Numbered from the stretch's first letter, positions 1 to 12,873 are shown. The stretch is DNA of 64,000 bases from Paenibacillus sp. SYP-B4298 (GCF_027627475.1 NZ_CP115484.1:4596501-4660500), one strand, 5' to 3'. Translations and numbers: made by a program. Notes: generated from the sequence alone by a model not told the origin.

Positions 1-1059
1 GCCCGCAACATGCCGAAGATCCGTCTGAGCTGTGATGGAGAGCGCGCCGTAGAGCAGATTCAGCAGCCCCGCGAAGACCCACAGCGCCGAACAAGCTGCC
101 GACTGCTCAGGAAACAGCATGAATACAAATCGCAGCAGGCCATACACACCTGCTTGCACCATGATCCCCGCTGCCAGCATGGATACAGGCGGGGGCGCCT
201 GCCGATAGAACTGCAACAACCACGTGTGAAACGGCACCACCGGCAGACGCAGCAGAAACCCCGCTGCCAGTAAGACATATATGAGCCACTTCAGCCCGTC
301 TGCCATACCGCTATCCGCTGGGCCGACTGGCTCGTCAGGCGACAACAGGTTCGGGGCCTCCCACACTTCCCCTTCGCTATAAAGCTTCGAATATAGCGCA
401 TCATAGCTCCCGCTAAGGGTCTCCTGTGCAGACGCGTCATCCAACAGCGCTGCATGGTTGCTAGGAGCGGAGCCCCAGCCTAGCAGCAACGCCAAGCCCA
501 GCAGCAGCAGCGCCGAGCTTACAGCAGAATAGTTAAGATAGGCTCTGGAGGCTTCCTCCTTCCGCTCCCCTCCCCATATGCCCAGCAGCATATAGATCAC
601 AACGAAGGCCGTTTCCATGAATAGAACAAACATGAATACATCACGTGACAGCAGCAAGCCGAACGAGCAGGTTTGAAGCACAAGAAACAGCACATAGTAG
701 GTCTTCCAGCGCTTTTTAATATGTATGAACGAGGCCGCAGCCGAGATGGCAAACACGAGTGCCGCAAGCACTACAAGGGGCAGTGAGAGACCGTCAACAG
801 CTAGATGATAATCAAATTGAAGCTCCGTATGACCCCACGGAAGTCGAAACCATGGCAGCCGCTCATTAAACCCTTCGCCCCCGCGCCCTGGCTGATAGGA
901 GATGAACAACACCATCGATAACAGCAACGGCAACGCCGAGATGGCGGCAGCGATGTAACGAAGCCATACCACCCGGTATGAGGGTAGCGACAGCAGCAAT
1001 AGCGCACCCAGTGCAGGTGTAAAAAGAATCACGGTTAAAATTGGCAACCCGGTGAGCAT
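1..1059 (-). CDS. nuoM: NADH-quinone oxidoreductase subunit M-like protein (C-terminus cut by window edge)
   Basis: An open frame of 353 codons runs off the left edge. The start is ATG at 1059, with GGAGGAAAT just upstream inside the end of the nuoL-like gene (3-nt gap), so the two are translationally coupled. Hydrophobic segments fit an antiporter-like complex I membrane subunit. The segment with PFHTWL and APPPVS and the later GVYGLLRF match the NuoM/ND4 core. The TM5 glutamate is present (LFMETAF). Key positions differ from canonical NuoM: the TM7 Lys is Arg (LLRLPVVPFH), the His of the usual PDAH motif is missing, and the TM8 Lys is Gln (MVQAGVYG). A hydrophilic loop of about 60 residues follows the fourth or fifth segment. 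Role inferred: membrane arm of a respiratory or ion-translocating complex. The partner subunits A-K are not next to it. Confidence 0.8.
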   Translation of the reverse strand, partial: MLTGLPILTVILFTPALGALLLLSLPSYRVVWLRYIAAAISALPLLLSMVLFISYQPGRGGEGFNERLPWFRLPWGHTELQFDYHLAVDGLSLPLVVLAALVFAISAAASFIHIKKRWKTYYVLFLVLQTCSFGLLLSRDVFMFVLFMETAFVVIYMLLGIWGGERKEEASRAYLNYSAVSSALLLLGLALLLGWGSAPSNHAALLDDASAQETLSGSYDALYSKLYSEGEVWEAPNLLSPDEPVGPADSGMADGLKWLIYVLLAAGFLLRLPVVPFHTWLLQFYRQAPPPVSMLAAGIMVQAGVYGLLRFVFMLFPEQSAACSALWVFAGLLNLLYGALSITAQTDLRHVAG

Positions 1060-1062
1060 CCG

Positions 1063-2799
1063 TTATTTCCTCCTTCTTCCCCGCCGCTCCCACACATCAA
1101 CCATCAGGCTGGGCAAAGCCTCCATCATGCGCTCATCCAGTCGTTGCAGCCAATGCCCGACCTTGTCCAGACCAGCCATCAGCTTGGCACCGAATCGACG
1201 GAAAGCACCATCCAGCACAGCATCCGCCCATGAGACGATTGACGAATTTGTATGAGCCTCCCTCGAGAGGGAACGACCGTTATGGACAGCCAGATACAGG
1301 CCGCAGCCTGACGAGAGCAGCAATGGGAGCCATACCGACCCATCATAGGAAGCCACATCCACTTGCAGCCACCGGAACAGACCGCCCTGCTTCCCCCATA
1401 TAAGTTCTATAGCTGCGAGCAGCACGAGCAACAGAGCCAGTGCAGCAGGCACAATGCCCTGCGCTCTGCCTGGGGCTTCAGCCCGATGCAGCTCATCGCT
1501 CAGCAGCACGATAGCCCGTCCCGCATAGAATGCCGTACCCGCCAGTGCGGCGAGAGCAGCCGCGAATAGAAGCACATGAGTCGATAACGCAGCCTGCAAT
1601 AACTGCTGATAGGCCCAGAAGCCGGGCAGTGGAGGCACGCCTGCCAGAGAGAGCGCCCCGATGGCTGTGACCCATCGTGTCAGAGATCGAGGTGAACGGC
1701 GACGGGCCTCACCCGCTGCTGGATGCAGAACACCGTACCCGAGCACCATCAAGAACCCCGCCAGGCTATAGCCGATCAATAGATAGACAGTTCCCGAAGT
1801 TGCATATGTGCCCACTCCTAGCAGCATCAGACCTAGTTGGCTGACGGCCACATAGCCAGCCATACGAGCGAGCTTGTGCTGCATGGCTGCAGCGGCCGCA
1901 CCGATCAGCGCCGAAGCGGCGCCTAGCCAAGCCGCCGTCTCCATAATAAGTGGTGATGCTTGTAGTGCCGCCATAGCGCGCAATAGCATTACGATACCGG
2001 CTGGAGCCAGTGCCATGCAGAACATCGCTGCCTTGGCTGGCAGCGGAACAGGCCCGAGGTGCTGAAGCCACAGATGAAAGGGAAATAGCCCGGATTTTGC
2101 AGCGGCAGCGATAAGGAGCAAAGCGGAGATGAGAGCCGTAATCCACTTGGCCATATTCGTTGCCTGACCTTCAAATACGTTCTGTATGGATGCGAAATCA
2201 AGCGCGTGCTCCGGCATATACCAGAACAACAGTAGAATCGCGAGCAGGAGAGCAAGGTCTCCTACAACAGCGAATATATATAATCGCAGCACCGTTTCTT
2301 TGGCTCCATTGCGCTCATGCCAGAAGCCTGCCAGCAGAACGGAGGCAAGCCCCAGAAGCTGCCAGCAAGCGAACAGGGTTAGCATATCAGCAGCTAACAC
2401 CAGCCCTATCATCGCACAGCCGAGCAGCGACATATACCCGCAGAATAATCCGGCACGCCCATCCCTGCTCATATATGAAGCACTATAGATCAGACCACAG
2501 ACATGCAGCAGACTGATGACGCATAATAATAGCGTGGTTAACTGAGTCACTTCAATACCAAGACTCACCTGAACCGAACCAACCTTGAACCAGGTGAACT
2601 TCCCGCTGAATTCATTATTCGCTCCCATGAGCTGCTCCTGCATAATACACAGCGATAGCATTAAGGAGCCTACGGAGGCAACGATGGCCGTCCAGACAGC
2701 TAGTCCTTCAGCAGCACGCCCCAGTGTCATGACGAATATAAATGCAACGAGCGGAAGCAACGGGACGACCCAGGCGTACTGGGCATATATCGTCGACAT
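1063..2799 (-). CDS. nuoL: NADH-quinone oxidoreductase subunit L-like protein
   Basis: About 578 aa, shorter than typical NuoL (about 610-650). I chose the ATG at 2799, 6 nt after AAGGAGG; an adjacent ATG at 2802 and a TTG at 2832 are alternatives. Multiple transmembrane segments and SYMSRDG, close to the NuoL SYM motif, support the family. The TM7 Lys is kept (AAAKSGLFPFHLW), but the TM5 Glu of WEGVGL is Gln (WQLLGL). The HAATMV stretch is not recognisable and the TM12 Lys of GFFSKDE is absent (GFWAYQQ). The protein ends in an amphipathic basic tail. It directly precedes nuoM and follows dps, with no nuoA-K genes in between. It could belong to a reduced complex I or to another ion-translocating complex of the same family. 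Confidence 0.8.
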   Translation of the reverse strand: MSTIYAQYAWVVPLLPLVAFIFVMTLGRAAEGLAVWTAIVASVGSLMLSLCIMQEQLMGANNEFSGKFTWFKVGSVQVSLGIEVTQLTTLLLCVISLLHVCGLIYSASYMSRDGRAGLFCGYMSLLGCAMIGLVLAADMLTLFACWQLLGLASVLLAGFWHERNGAKETVLRLYIFAVVGDLALLLAILLLFWYMPEHALDFASIQNVFEGQATNMAKWITALISALLLIAAAAKSGLFPFHLWLQHLGPVPLPAKAAMFCMALAPAGIVMLLRAMAALQASPLIMETAAWLGAASALIGAAAAAMQHKLARMAGYVAVSQLGLMLLGVGTYATSGTVYLLIGYSLAGFLMVLGYGVLHPAAGEARRRSPRSLTRWVTAIGALSLAGVPPLPGFWAYQQLLQAALSTHVLLFAAALAALAGTAFYAGRAIVLLSDELHRAEAPGRAQGIVPAALALLLVLLAAIELIWGKQGGLFRWLQVDVASYDGSVWLPLLLSSGCGLYLAVHNGRSLSREAHTNSSIVSWADAVLDGAFRRFGAKLMAGLDKVGHWLQRLDERMMEALPSLMVDVWERRGRRRK

Positions 2800-2976
2800 C
2801 ATCTTCCTCCTTCTCCGATCGACCTTCTTCAAAGTGTAACAAATGGCGTGCCTTGCGTCTATAGATGTTCATGTGCGTGAATGATTCCTGCCTCCCGCCG
2901 TGTGACAGCTCCATAGAAACAGCACAAAGGCTGCCCCAAAGGCAAGTAGCCCTCGAAGCAGCCTCCCAATCCAGCT

Positions 2977-3444
2977 CTAACCCTGGTACGCCTTGAGCAT
3001 CCAGATCGTCTTCTCCATCCATTCCTGCCGACCAATCAACAGATCAGCGGTCGGTGCATCCTCGCTCGCCTCTGCCTGCTCCGCAAGCAGCTTGCTCTCA
3101 GCCGCTAGCTGCAGGAGATCGTCCGACAATTGACGCACCATCTCCTCCGCAGATTCTCCACCGTTCGCCTCCCGGATGGAGGCTGAGGACAGTTGCTCCT
3201 TTAATGTCGAGACGGGCTTGCCGCCAAGTGTCAACACTCGTTCCGCCAGCTCATCCAGGATAAGGGTTGCCTCATTGTACAGCTCTTCAAATTTCTCATG
3301 AAGGGTAAAAAAATGAGGGCCTTTTACATACCAGTGAAAATGATGGAGCTTCATATACAATACACTCCAGTTAGCGACCTGCTTGTTTAGGCCTTCGATG
3401 GTTTCAAGGGAATGCTGCCTTTTCTCCGGCGCTTTGGTTGCCAT
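2977..3444 (-). CDS. dps: Dps-family ferritin-like DNA-protection protein
   Basis: 155 aa, a usual Dps length. The N-terminal third has the Dps signature: HHFHWYVKGPHFFTLHEKFEEL followed by ILDELAERV carries the conserved His, Asp and Glu of the inter-subunit ferroxidase site. The family oxidises Fe(II) with peroxide, stores iron as a dodecamer and often binds DNA. The N-terminus is short and moderately basic (KAPEKRQ), so DNA binding is uncertain. The ATG at 3444 has GAAGGAG upstream. The gene lies between atpC and the nuoL-like gene, separated from both by 150-250 nt, so it is probably transcribed alone. No PerR box was identified by eye. Confidence 0.92.
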   Translation of the reverse strand: MATKAPEKRQHSLETIEGLNKQVANWSVLYMKLHHFHWYVKGPHFFTLHEKFEELYNEATLILDELAERVLTLGGKPVSTLKEQLSSASIREANGGESAEEMVRQLSDDLLQLAAESKLLAEQAEASEDAPTADLLIGRQEWMEKTIWMLKAYQG

Positions 3445-3658
3445 TGCAAATCCTCTCCTTCTTCGTTGTACTCTTGGACAATCGATCGTCCTTCATTTCA
3501 CTCAGGACAGCCGCATAACAGCAGCTTGCCCTGCAGATCGGGACTCCCTATATCAAGCGAGCAGCATGGATCGCCTGAGCGCATAGGACTGCTCTTAGTC
3601 TGTCCCGTTCATCTTGTCTTATCCTTACCCTCGCCCCACCCGGCTGAAACAGACCGAA

Positions 3659-3701
3659 AACTAAAAATCGCCCTCCGCAAATGCGAAAGACGATTTTAGT
3701 T
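3659..3701 (-). terminator. Terminator of the ATP synthase operon
   Basis: On the minus strand the arms AACTAAAATCG and CGATTTTTAGTT face each other across an 18-20-nt loop region, immediately after the atpC stop codon. The U-tract is weak but interrupted T runs follow. Confidence 0.6.
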
Positions 3702-4102
3702 TATGCGTGTTTTTTGACGCTAATCCGGTTCATAGCGCGTTGCAGAGCCAGCTCGGCACGACGGAAATCATACTCATCCTGTCTTGCCTTCAGACGCTGC
3801 TCGGCACGATTTTTGGCTGCCATTGCGCGGTCGAGGTCAATATCCGGTTGCCGCTCGGCGCTCTCTGCCAAGATAACAACTTTATCTTTACGAACCTCTA
3901 CAAAACCACCGTTTACTGCAATAAATTCATCGCGCTTGCCCTTTTTAATAACGACAGCCGCAATCTGCAGCGGAGTAACGAATGGAATGTGGCCCGGCAA
4001 AATACCAAGCTCCCCTTCCATACCTTTAACGGTGACCATTTCTGCCTCTTCGGCATAAACCTTACGCTCAGGCGTTACAATTTCCACTAAAAAGGTGCTC
4101 AT
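3701..4102 (-). CDS. atpC: F1Fo ATP synthase epsilon subunit
   Basis: 133 aa, a normal length. It starts at the ATG at 4102 after GGCAGGAGGATTTCAC. The N-terminal beta-sandwich ([14 protein letters not shown], then [13 protein letters not shown]) and the C-terminal two-helix region ([13 protein letters not shown]) are typical. Epsilon sits in the F1 central stalk with gamma, couples rotation and can inhibit ATP hydrolysis through its C-terminal helices. It is the last gene of the atp operon, 25 nt after atpD. Confidence 0.97.
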   Translation of the reverse strand: MSTFLVEIVTPERKVYAEEAEMVTVKGMEGELGILPGHIPFVTPLQIAAVVIKKGKRDEFIAVNGGFVEVRKDKVVILAESAERQPDIDLDRAMAAKNRAEQRLKARQDEYDFRRAELALQRAMNRISVKKHA

Positions 4103-4127
4103 GTGAAATCCTCCTGCCTTGTTTGCA

Positions 4128-6426
<2,299 letters not shown>

Positions 6427-6446
6427 TCATTTCACCGCCTTTATTG

Positions 6447-6514
6447 CCCGGCCATGAAGCAGCCCTTGCCCCGCTTAGCCAGCAAGCAAGGACGCTGCTT
6501 CATTACCTCCGGGC
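6447..6514 (-). other. Large inverted repeat between atpA and atpG
   Basis: The 104-nt space between the atpA stop and the atpG start folds into a long hairpin. Outer arms are cccgg/ccggg (6447-6451 and 6510-6514), main arms atgaagcagc/gctgcttcat (6454-6463 and 6493-6502), and inner arms ccttgc/gcaagg. There is no T-run on the minus strand, so it is not a plain terminator. An RNA stability or processing element inside the operon is the likely role (inference). Confidence 0.65.
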
Positions 6515-6530
6515 CTGGTGTTGTTATATA

Positions 6531-8060
<1,530 letters not shown>

Positions 8061-8070
8061 CTACAGTGCT

Positions 8071-8610
8071 TTATGCTTTCAATGATTTTTCCAGACGCTC
8101 AAGCTTGCCAGACAGGCTGCCATCGTACAGACGATCGCCGATCCGCACTTGAATGCCTCCAAGCAATTCAGGACGCTCAACCTGCGTCGCACGAACCTTC
8201 TTGCCAATGATCGCGCCGAATTGGGCAGCTACCTTGCCTAGCTCGTCATCAGACAGCTTGTGGGAGGTATAGACTGTAGCATCCGCTTGTCCCAATGCTT
8301 CCCCGGCAATCTTCTTATAAGCTTCATAGAGTTCTTCGGTAATGTTGATGCGTCCGCGGCCAATAAGCAGCTCTACACTTCTTAGCACATCATCCGATAC
8401 GCGGCCGGTCAGCGCACTCTTCATGATTTCGGATTTCACATCCGAAGCTATATTTGGAGTTTCGAGAAATTTGGAGACCTGCGCATCGCCAGCTACTGCC
8501 TGAGCAACAAGACCAAGCTCATTTTCGAACTCCGCTACCTTGCCGCTCTGCTGTGCCAGCTCGAACAGCGCTTTGGCATATCGCTTCGCTACGACAGTAT
8601 CGCGGCTCAT
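8071..8610 (-). CDS. atpH: F1Fo ATP synthase delta subunit
   Basis: 179 aa. The N-terminal helical domain begins VVAKRYAKALFELAQQSGKV, and the C-terminal part ends LLGGIQVRIGDRLYDGSLSGKLERL, both hallmark delta/OSCP regions. Delta links F1 to the b-subunit stator. The start overlaps the atpF stop by 4 nt (ATGA), consistent with translational coupling. Confidence 0.97.
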   Translation of the reverse strand: MSRDTVVAKRYAKALFELAQQSGKVAEFENELGLVAQAVAGDAQVSKFLETPNIASDVKSEIMKSALTGRVSDDVLRSVELLIGRGRINITEELYEAYKKIAGEALGQADATVYTSHKLSDDELGKVAAQFGAIIGKKVRATQVERPELLGGIQVRIGDRLYDGSLSGKLERLEKSLKA

Positions 8611-9092
8611 GATTTGCCTCCTACCTCTTTGAGGTATTTGTCTACAAGCTGCTGCTGAGATTTCTCGTCAATCTGTTTTTCCACGATTTTGGAAGCAATC
8701 TGAACCGACATGCCGCTAACCTCGCCGCGCAGCGCAGCGATCGCTTTATTCTTCTCGGTCTCAATATCTTTCACTGCTTCGTTCTTCAGACGGCCTGCCT
8801 CGGATTTAGCGGTATCGATAATATCGTCGGCTTGCTTCGTGCTGGTCACTCTAGCTTGTTCTATAATGTCATAAGCTTCCTTACGAGCGTCTTGAAGAGC
8901 TTGCTTCTGCTCTGCCAGCTGCTGCTCAGATTGCTTGCGATTTTGCTCTGCCGATGTAATCTGCTCCTGAATAAGCTCCCTGCGCTTTTCCATAATACCG
9001 AACAGCGGCCCGAAAGCATATTTGTTAAGGAACCAGTACAGTACCAAAAAAGCCACTATAGCAATGAGCGTTGAGGATGGTACAAAATCCAA
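8607..9092 (-). CDS. atpF: F1Fo ATP synthase b subunit
   Basis: 161 aa from a TTG start at 9092. I chose it because CGAAAGGAG lies 9 nt upstream and the resulting protein has the usual b-subunit length; the frame stays open to 9140 without a good ribosome binding site. One N-terminal membrane helix (LIAIVAFLVLYWFLNKYAF) is followed by a long charged coiled coil (EKRRELIQEQITSAEQNRK...). The dimeric b subunit is the peripheral stalk from Fo to F1-delta. It lies between atpE and atpH. Confidence 0.93.
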   Translation of the reverse strand: MDFVPSSTLIAIVAFLVLYWFLNKYAFGPLFGIMEKRRELIQEQITSAEQNRKQSEQQLAEQKQALQDARKEAYDIIEQARVTSTKQADDIIDTAKSEAGRLKNEAVKDIETEKNKAIAALRGEVSGMSVQIASKIVEKQIDEKSQQQLVDKYLKEVGGKS

Positions 9093-9197
9093 TGCTGACA
9101 ACTCCTTTCGCAAATGGTTTCCTATTGAAAAATGCGCCAATCATAACGAAGGCGTGGAGGCAAAGGCCTTCCCCGCCTTCAAATGTTTAAGGTTAAA

Positions 9198-9428
<231 letters not shown>

Positions 9429-9513
9429 TTAAGGATGTTTTTTAGAAGCACGTTTGTATGTTGCTCATCCCGGTTAATGAAGCATAATCTTCCTAACCAA
9501 GCTTATACAGAAA

Positions 9514-10284
9514 TCAATGATCATGCTCTTCGTGGACAGTCGCTTGCGCGATGTACACCATCGTCAGCACCGTGAACAGGAAGGCCTGAATCGCGCCGAC
9601 GAAGATACTGAAGCCTTGCCATACGGCAAGCAGTGGAACACCTACCCAGTTCAGCATCAAGATGGTGGAAATCAGAACCTCACCGGCAAAGATATTGGCG
9701 TAAAGCCGCAATGCCAATGTGACTGGCTTCGCAATCGTCTCGATGATATTGAGCGGAAACATAATCCAGAATGGCTGGAAGTAGTGCTTAATGTAATGCT
9801 TCGTATTCGTCGTAAGACCAAGTATATGGATGACGAAGAATACAAGCAGAGCCAGACCTGCCGTTACTGAAATATCCGCAGTCGGAGATTTCCAGAAAGC
9901 AACGTGAGCGTGTCCGCCCTTGGAGTCAAGCAGCTCTTGAGAAATGATGACGAGATTGCCCAGCTTTACTTCCTCATGAGCATCAAAGACAATTCCAAAT
10001 GGCAGACCAAGCAGGTTCGATACAAAAATGAACATGATCAGGGTCAAGCCAAAGGTAACAAATTTCTTCGCCTTCTCAAGCGGCATCGTACTCGCAACGG
10101 TGCTGTGCATGAATTCAAGCGCCCACTCCATGAAGTTTTGCATTTTCGTCGGATTGGTGACAGACAGCTTGCGCGTGGCAAGAACACCAAGCACCATACA
10201 GATGATGGTTGTGACCACGATTGCTATGACTGTAGAAAGGTCGAAACGAAGTGACCCGAGTTCAATTATCGGGAATAAATGCAT
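9514..10284 (-). CDS. atpB: F1Fo ATP synthase a subunit
   Basis: 256 aa from the ATG at 10284, which has AAAGGGGTG 9 nt upstream. A GTG at 10296 overlaps the atpI stop as GTGA and is an alternative. Five or six membrane segments are visible. The conserved helix NIIETIAKPVTLALRLYANIFAGEVL carries the essential Arg (LALRLYAN) of the half-channel. Subunit a conducts protons to the c ring. The region VLTMVYIAQA near the C-terminus is also family-typical. Confidence 0.97.
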   Translation of the reverse strand: MHLFPIIELGSLRFDLSTVIAIVVTTIICMVLGVLATRKLSVTNPTKMQNFMEWALEFMHSTVASTMPLEKAKKFVTFGLTLIMFIFVSNLLGLPFGIVFDAHEEVKLGNLVIISQELLDSKGGHAHVAFWKSPTADISVTAGLALLVFFVIHILGLTTNTKHYIKHYFQPFWIMFPLNIIETIAKPVTLALRLYANIFAGEVLISTILMLNWVGVPLLAVWQGFSIFVGAIQAFLFTVLTMVYIAQATVHEEHDH

Positions 10285-10292
10285 ACTAGTTT

Positions 10293-10673
10293 TCACCCCT
10301 TTCCACTGGAATCTCTTACACTGTGTACTAATGCAATGACAAGCGCAATAAATTGAACATAAAAGCTCGAAAGGAGGGTTGCGGGCACACTGAACTGCTC
10401 AGGCAGCTTGACGGCAATCATGACGACCAGCAGCACGACAGCGAGGCGCGCGCCTAACCCGATGCTAACTCTCTTGGGGCGATCCTGCTGCATCGCTTGA
10501 TCGATGGCATGGATTCTTCTGCGCAGCAAAAGCGCATTCATAAGACTCGCTATTAGGCCGAGTATGACTCCAGCAACAACCGTCCGGCTGTCTGGAACCA
10601 GGAACCTGAAGGCGATACAGGCTGCTACAAGCAACAGAGAAGAACGAATCGCACGCCTCACAATTTCATCCAT
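10293..10673 (-). CDS. atpI: ATP synthase subunit I
   Basis: 126 aa with four hydrophobic segments and a basic loop (LLRRRIHAIDQAMQQDRPKR). It is in the position of atpI, upstream of atpB, and has the AtpI-family layout. The family is thought to help c-ring assembly. Its start overlaps the preceding AtpZ-like gene by 8 nt. Identification rests on position and topology more than on strong motifs. Confidence 0.85.
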   Translation of the reverse strand: MDEIVRRAIRSSLLLVAACIAFRFLVPDSRTVVAGVILGLIASLMNALLLRRRIHAIDQAMQQDRPKRVSIGLGARLAVVLLVVMIAVKLPEQFSVPATLLSSFYVQFIALVIALVHSVRDSSGKG

Positions 10674-10887
10674 CGGTATTCCCCAGCACCTTTCTCACCA
10701 GCATGACGCAGGACAGTATACCGACCGCCAGACCAACGATCAGGCCCACTGCGGTCCAGCCCTTCGAGCCGCCAAGCCAATCTCCGGCAAAATACCCTAA
10801 AACCATGCAGATTGCGACATTCAAGCCGAGCGCGCCGACCATGCCGGCGGCGAGCAGCGGGTTGTCCTTCTTATTGTTTGGATTCAT
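10666..10887 (-). CDS. AtpZ/AtpI-family small membrane protein (first gene of the atp operon)
   Basis: About 73 aa from the ATG at 10887 (an ATG two codons upstream is possible); AGGGG lies upstream. Two hydrophobic segments are joined by a short loop: GMVGALGLNVAICMVLGYFAGDWLG and then GLIVGLAVGILSCVMLVRKV. The GxxxGxWLG...GLxxGxxxG pattern is that of AtpZ (the ATPase gene 1 family), reported elsewhere to act with AtpI in c-ring assembly and Mg/Ca handling. It overlaps atpI and follows the operon promoter by about 25 nt. Confidence 0.8.
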   Translation of the reverse strand: MNPNNKKDNPLLAAGMVGALGLNVAICMVLGYFAGDWLGGSKGWTAVGLIVGLAVGILSCVMLVRKVLGNTDG

Positions 10888-10913
10888 GGCCATACCCCTG
10901 TCAATCCTCATAT

Positions 10914-10943
10914 ATTTTATCGAAGCGACGCAAGGTTTGTCAA
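10914..10943 (-). promoter_or_regulatory. Sigma-A-type promoter of the atp operon
   Basis: On the minus strand, TTGACA (10943-10938), an 18-nt spacer, then TAAAAT (10919-10914). It lies about 25 nt upstream of the first gene of the operon, so the leader is very short. Confidence 0.75.
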
Positions 10944-11020
10944 TCAATATAAATTCAAACATTTAGTGAACGGAACCCGCTAAACCCTTGATCCTCATGG
11001 GTTCTCTGCTCACACTAACC

Positions 11021-11037
11021 GTACAGTAGCACTGTAC
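11021..11037. promoter_or_regulatory. Perfect palindrome upstream of the atp promoter
   Basis: gtacagt-agc-actgtac: 7-nt arms around a 3-nt centre, about 80 nt upstream of the -35 box and 39 nt after the wecB stop. No T-run follows on the minus strand, so it is not a clear terminator. An operator is possible (inference). Confidence 0.45.
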
Positions 11038-11075
11038 ACTGTAGACTTTTTCAGCAATAGCACGCGATACGCAAA

Positions 11076-12224
11076 TTATGAACGTTCTGTGAACGAGTCC
11101 GGCCGTTCTTCATTCCTGCCAAAATGATGCAGGATGGCTTGTGCAATGCGGATAGACGCTTTGCCGTCTCCATATGGATTAGCGGCATTGCTCATCCTGC
11201 TATACAACTCCTGATCCTCCAGCAGCGCCTTCGCTCTGGAATAGATCAGCTCCTCCTCCGTACCTACCAGCTCCAGTGTTCCAGCATCGATGCCCTCCGG
11301 GCGCTCGGTCGTATCCCGCAGCACAAGCGTAGGCACGCCGAAGGACGGGGCCTCTTCCTGCAGGCCGCCAGAATCGGTCATAATCATGTACGTGTGAGGA
11401 TAGAAATTGTGAAACTCAAATACATCCAGTGGCTCGATCAGCCGGATGCGCGGATGATCACCGAGCAGCTCCTGAGCCGGCTCACGAACAGCCGGATTCG
11501 GATGGACCGCATAGATGATCGCGACATCCTCATGCTCATCGGCGATCCGCTTGACCGCCCGGAATACATTGCGGTGCGGCTCACCGAGCGATTCCCTGCG
11601 ATGCGCAGTCATCAGTATTACCCTTTTCCCCTTCGCCCAATCAAGCACAGGGTGCCCGAAGTCTTCACTGACGGTATACTGGAATACATCAGTGGCCGTA
11701 TTGCCAGTGACATAGATTCGGCTATCCGGCTTGTTCTCCTGGCGCAGATTATTCGCCGAACGCTCTGTAGGCGCGAAATGGACGTCCGACAAGACACCCG
11801 CAAGCTGGCGATTCATCTCCTCCGGGTACGGCGAGAGCTTATTCCATGTGCGCAGTCCGGCCTCCACATGCCCGACCTGAATCTGCTGCAGGAAGGAGGC
11901 GTAGCTAGCTAGAAATGCAGTCTGTGTATCGCCATGCACTAGCACCATGTCCGGCTTCGACTCGCGTAGAATCGGCTCCAGCCCCTCCAGCACGCGCACG
12001 GTCGTCTCGGTCAAGGTCTGGCGTTCCTTCATCACGTTCAAATCATAATCTGGCTGAATCTTGAAAAATTCCAGCACCTGATCCAGCATCTGACGATGCT
12101 GAGCCGTGACGCACACGAGCGACTCGATATGCTCGGGATGCTTCTGAAGCTCCAGCACGAGCGGAGCCATCTTCACCGCCTCGGGACGGGTGCCGAAAAT
12201 GCTCATAATTTTCAATTTGGACAA
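11076..12224 (-). CDS. wecB: UDP-N-acetylglucosamine 2-epimerase (non-hydrolysing)
   Basis: 382 aa from a TTG start at 12224 with TAGGAGTGAGGG upstream. The N-terminus KLKIMSIFGTRPEAVKMAP, the middle VGHVEAGLRTWNK...YPEEMNRQLAG and the C-terminal DSGGLQEEAPSFGVPTLVLR match the family (MnaA in B. subtilis, WecB in E. coli). It interconverts UDP-GlcNAc and UDP-ManNAc for wall teichoic acid linkage units or other surface polysaccharides. It lies 13 nt after upp and probably shares its transcript. The C-terminal tail (NEERPDSFTERS) is hydrophilic. Confidence 0.96.
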   Translation of the reverse strand: MSKLKIMSIFGTRPEAVKMAPLVLELQKHPEHIESLVCVTAQHRQMLDQVLEFFKIQPDYDLNVMKERQTLTETTVRVLEGLEPILRESKPDMVLVHGDTQTAFLASYASFLQQIQVGHVEAGLRTWNKLSPYPEEMNRQLAGVLSDVHFAPTERSANNLRQENKPDSRIYVTGNTATDVFQYTVSEDFGHPVLDWAKGKRVILMTAHRRESLGEPHRNVFRAVKRIADEHEDVAIIYAVHPNPAVREPAQELLGDHPRIRLIEPLDVFEFHNFYPHTYMIMTDSGGLQEEAPSFGVPTLVLRDTTERPEGIDAGTLELVGTEEELIYSRAKALLEDQELYSRMSNAANPYGDGKASIRIAQAILHHFGRNEERPDSFTERS

Positions 12225-12237
12225 CGTTCCCTCACTC

Positions 12238-12873
12238 CTAATTATGCATCGTTCCGAACATCCGGTCTCCAGCGTCGCCAAGTCCAGGAATAATATAGCC
12301 ATGCTCATCCAGATGGCTGTCCTGCGCAGCAACATAAATATCGACATCAGGATGCGCCTTCTGTACCGCTGCCACACCCTCCGGCGCAGCGATCAGACAC
12401 ATCAGCTTGATCTGCTTGCAGCCGCGATTCTTCAGCGATTCAATCGCTGCATTGGCCGAGCCGCCTGTTGCCAGCATCGGATCAATGACGATCAGCAGCC
12501 GCTCCGCCGCATCTGTCGGCAGATTAATATAATATTCGACCGGCTGCAGCGTCTCCGGATTGCGAGACAGGCCAATATGTCCCACCTTCGCCGACGGAAT
12601 CAGCTTGAGCATTCCTTCGACCATGCCAAGACCTGCTCGCAGGATAGGAATGAGTCCAACCATGCGCCCGGACACCACCTTGCACTCCGCCGTCGCTACA
12701 GGTGTATCCACATTTATACTTACAAGCGGAACATCCCGTGTAATTTCATAGGCCATCAAGGTTGCTACCTCATCCACGAGCTCCCGGAAGTCCTTCGTAT
12801 TGGTATGTTTATCGCGAATAAATGTCAGCTTGTGCTGAATTAGCGGATGATCGCAAACGATCAATCTGCCCAT
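12238..12873 (-). CDS. upp: Uracil phosphoribosyltransferase
   Basis: 211 aa. The start ATG at 12873 follows TTAAGGAGGACGAACTC. The PRPP-binding loop [16 protein letters not shown] and the uracil-side [10 protein letters not shown] at the C-terminus are characteristic. It converts uracil plus PRPP to UMP (pyrimidine salvage). It sits between glyA and wecB as in bacilli. An extended -10 promoter lies about 50 nt upstream. Confidence 0.97.
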   Translation of the reverse strand: MGRLIVCDHPLIQHKLTFIRDKHTNTKDFRELVDEVATLMAYEITRDVPLVSINVDTPVATAECKVVSGRMVGLIPILRAGLGMVEGMLKLIPSAKVGHIGLSRNPETLQPVEYYINLPTDAAERLLIVIDPMLATGGSANAAIESLKNRGCKQIKLMCLIAAPEGVAAVQKAHPDVDIYVAAQDSHLDEHGYIIPGLGDAGDRMFGTMHN

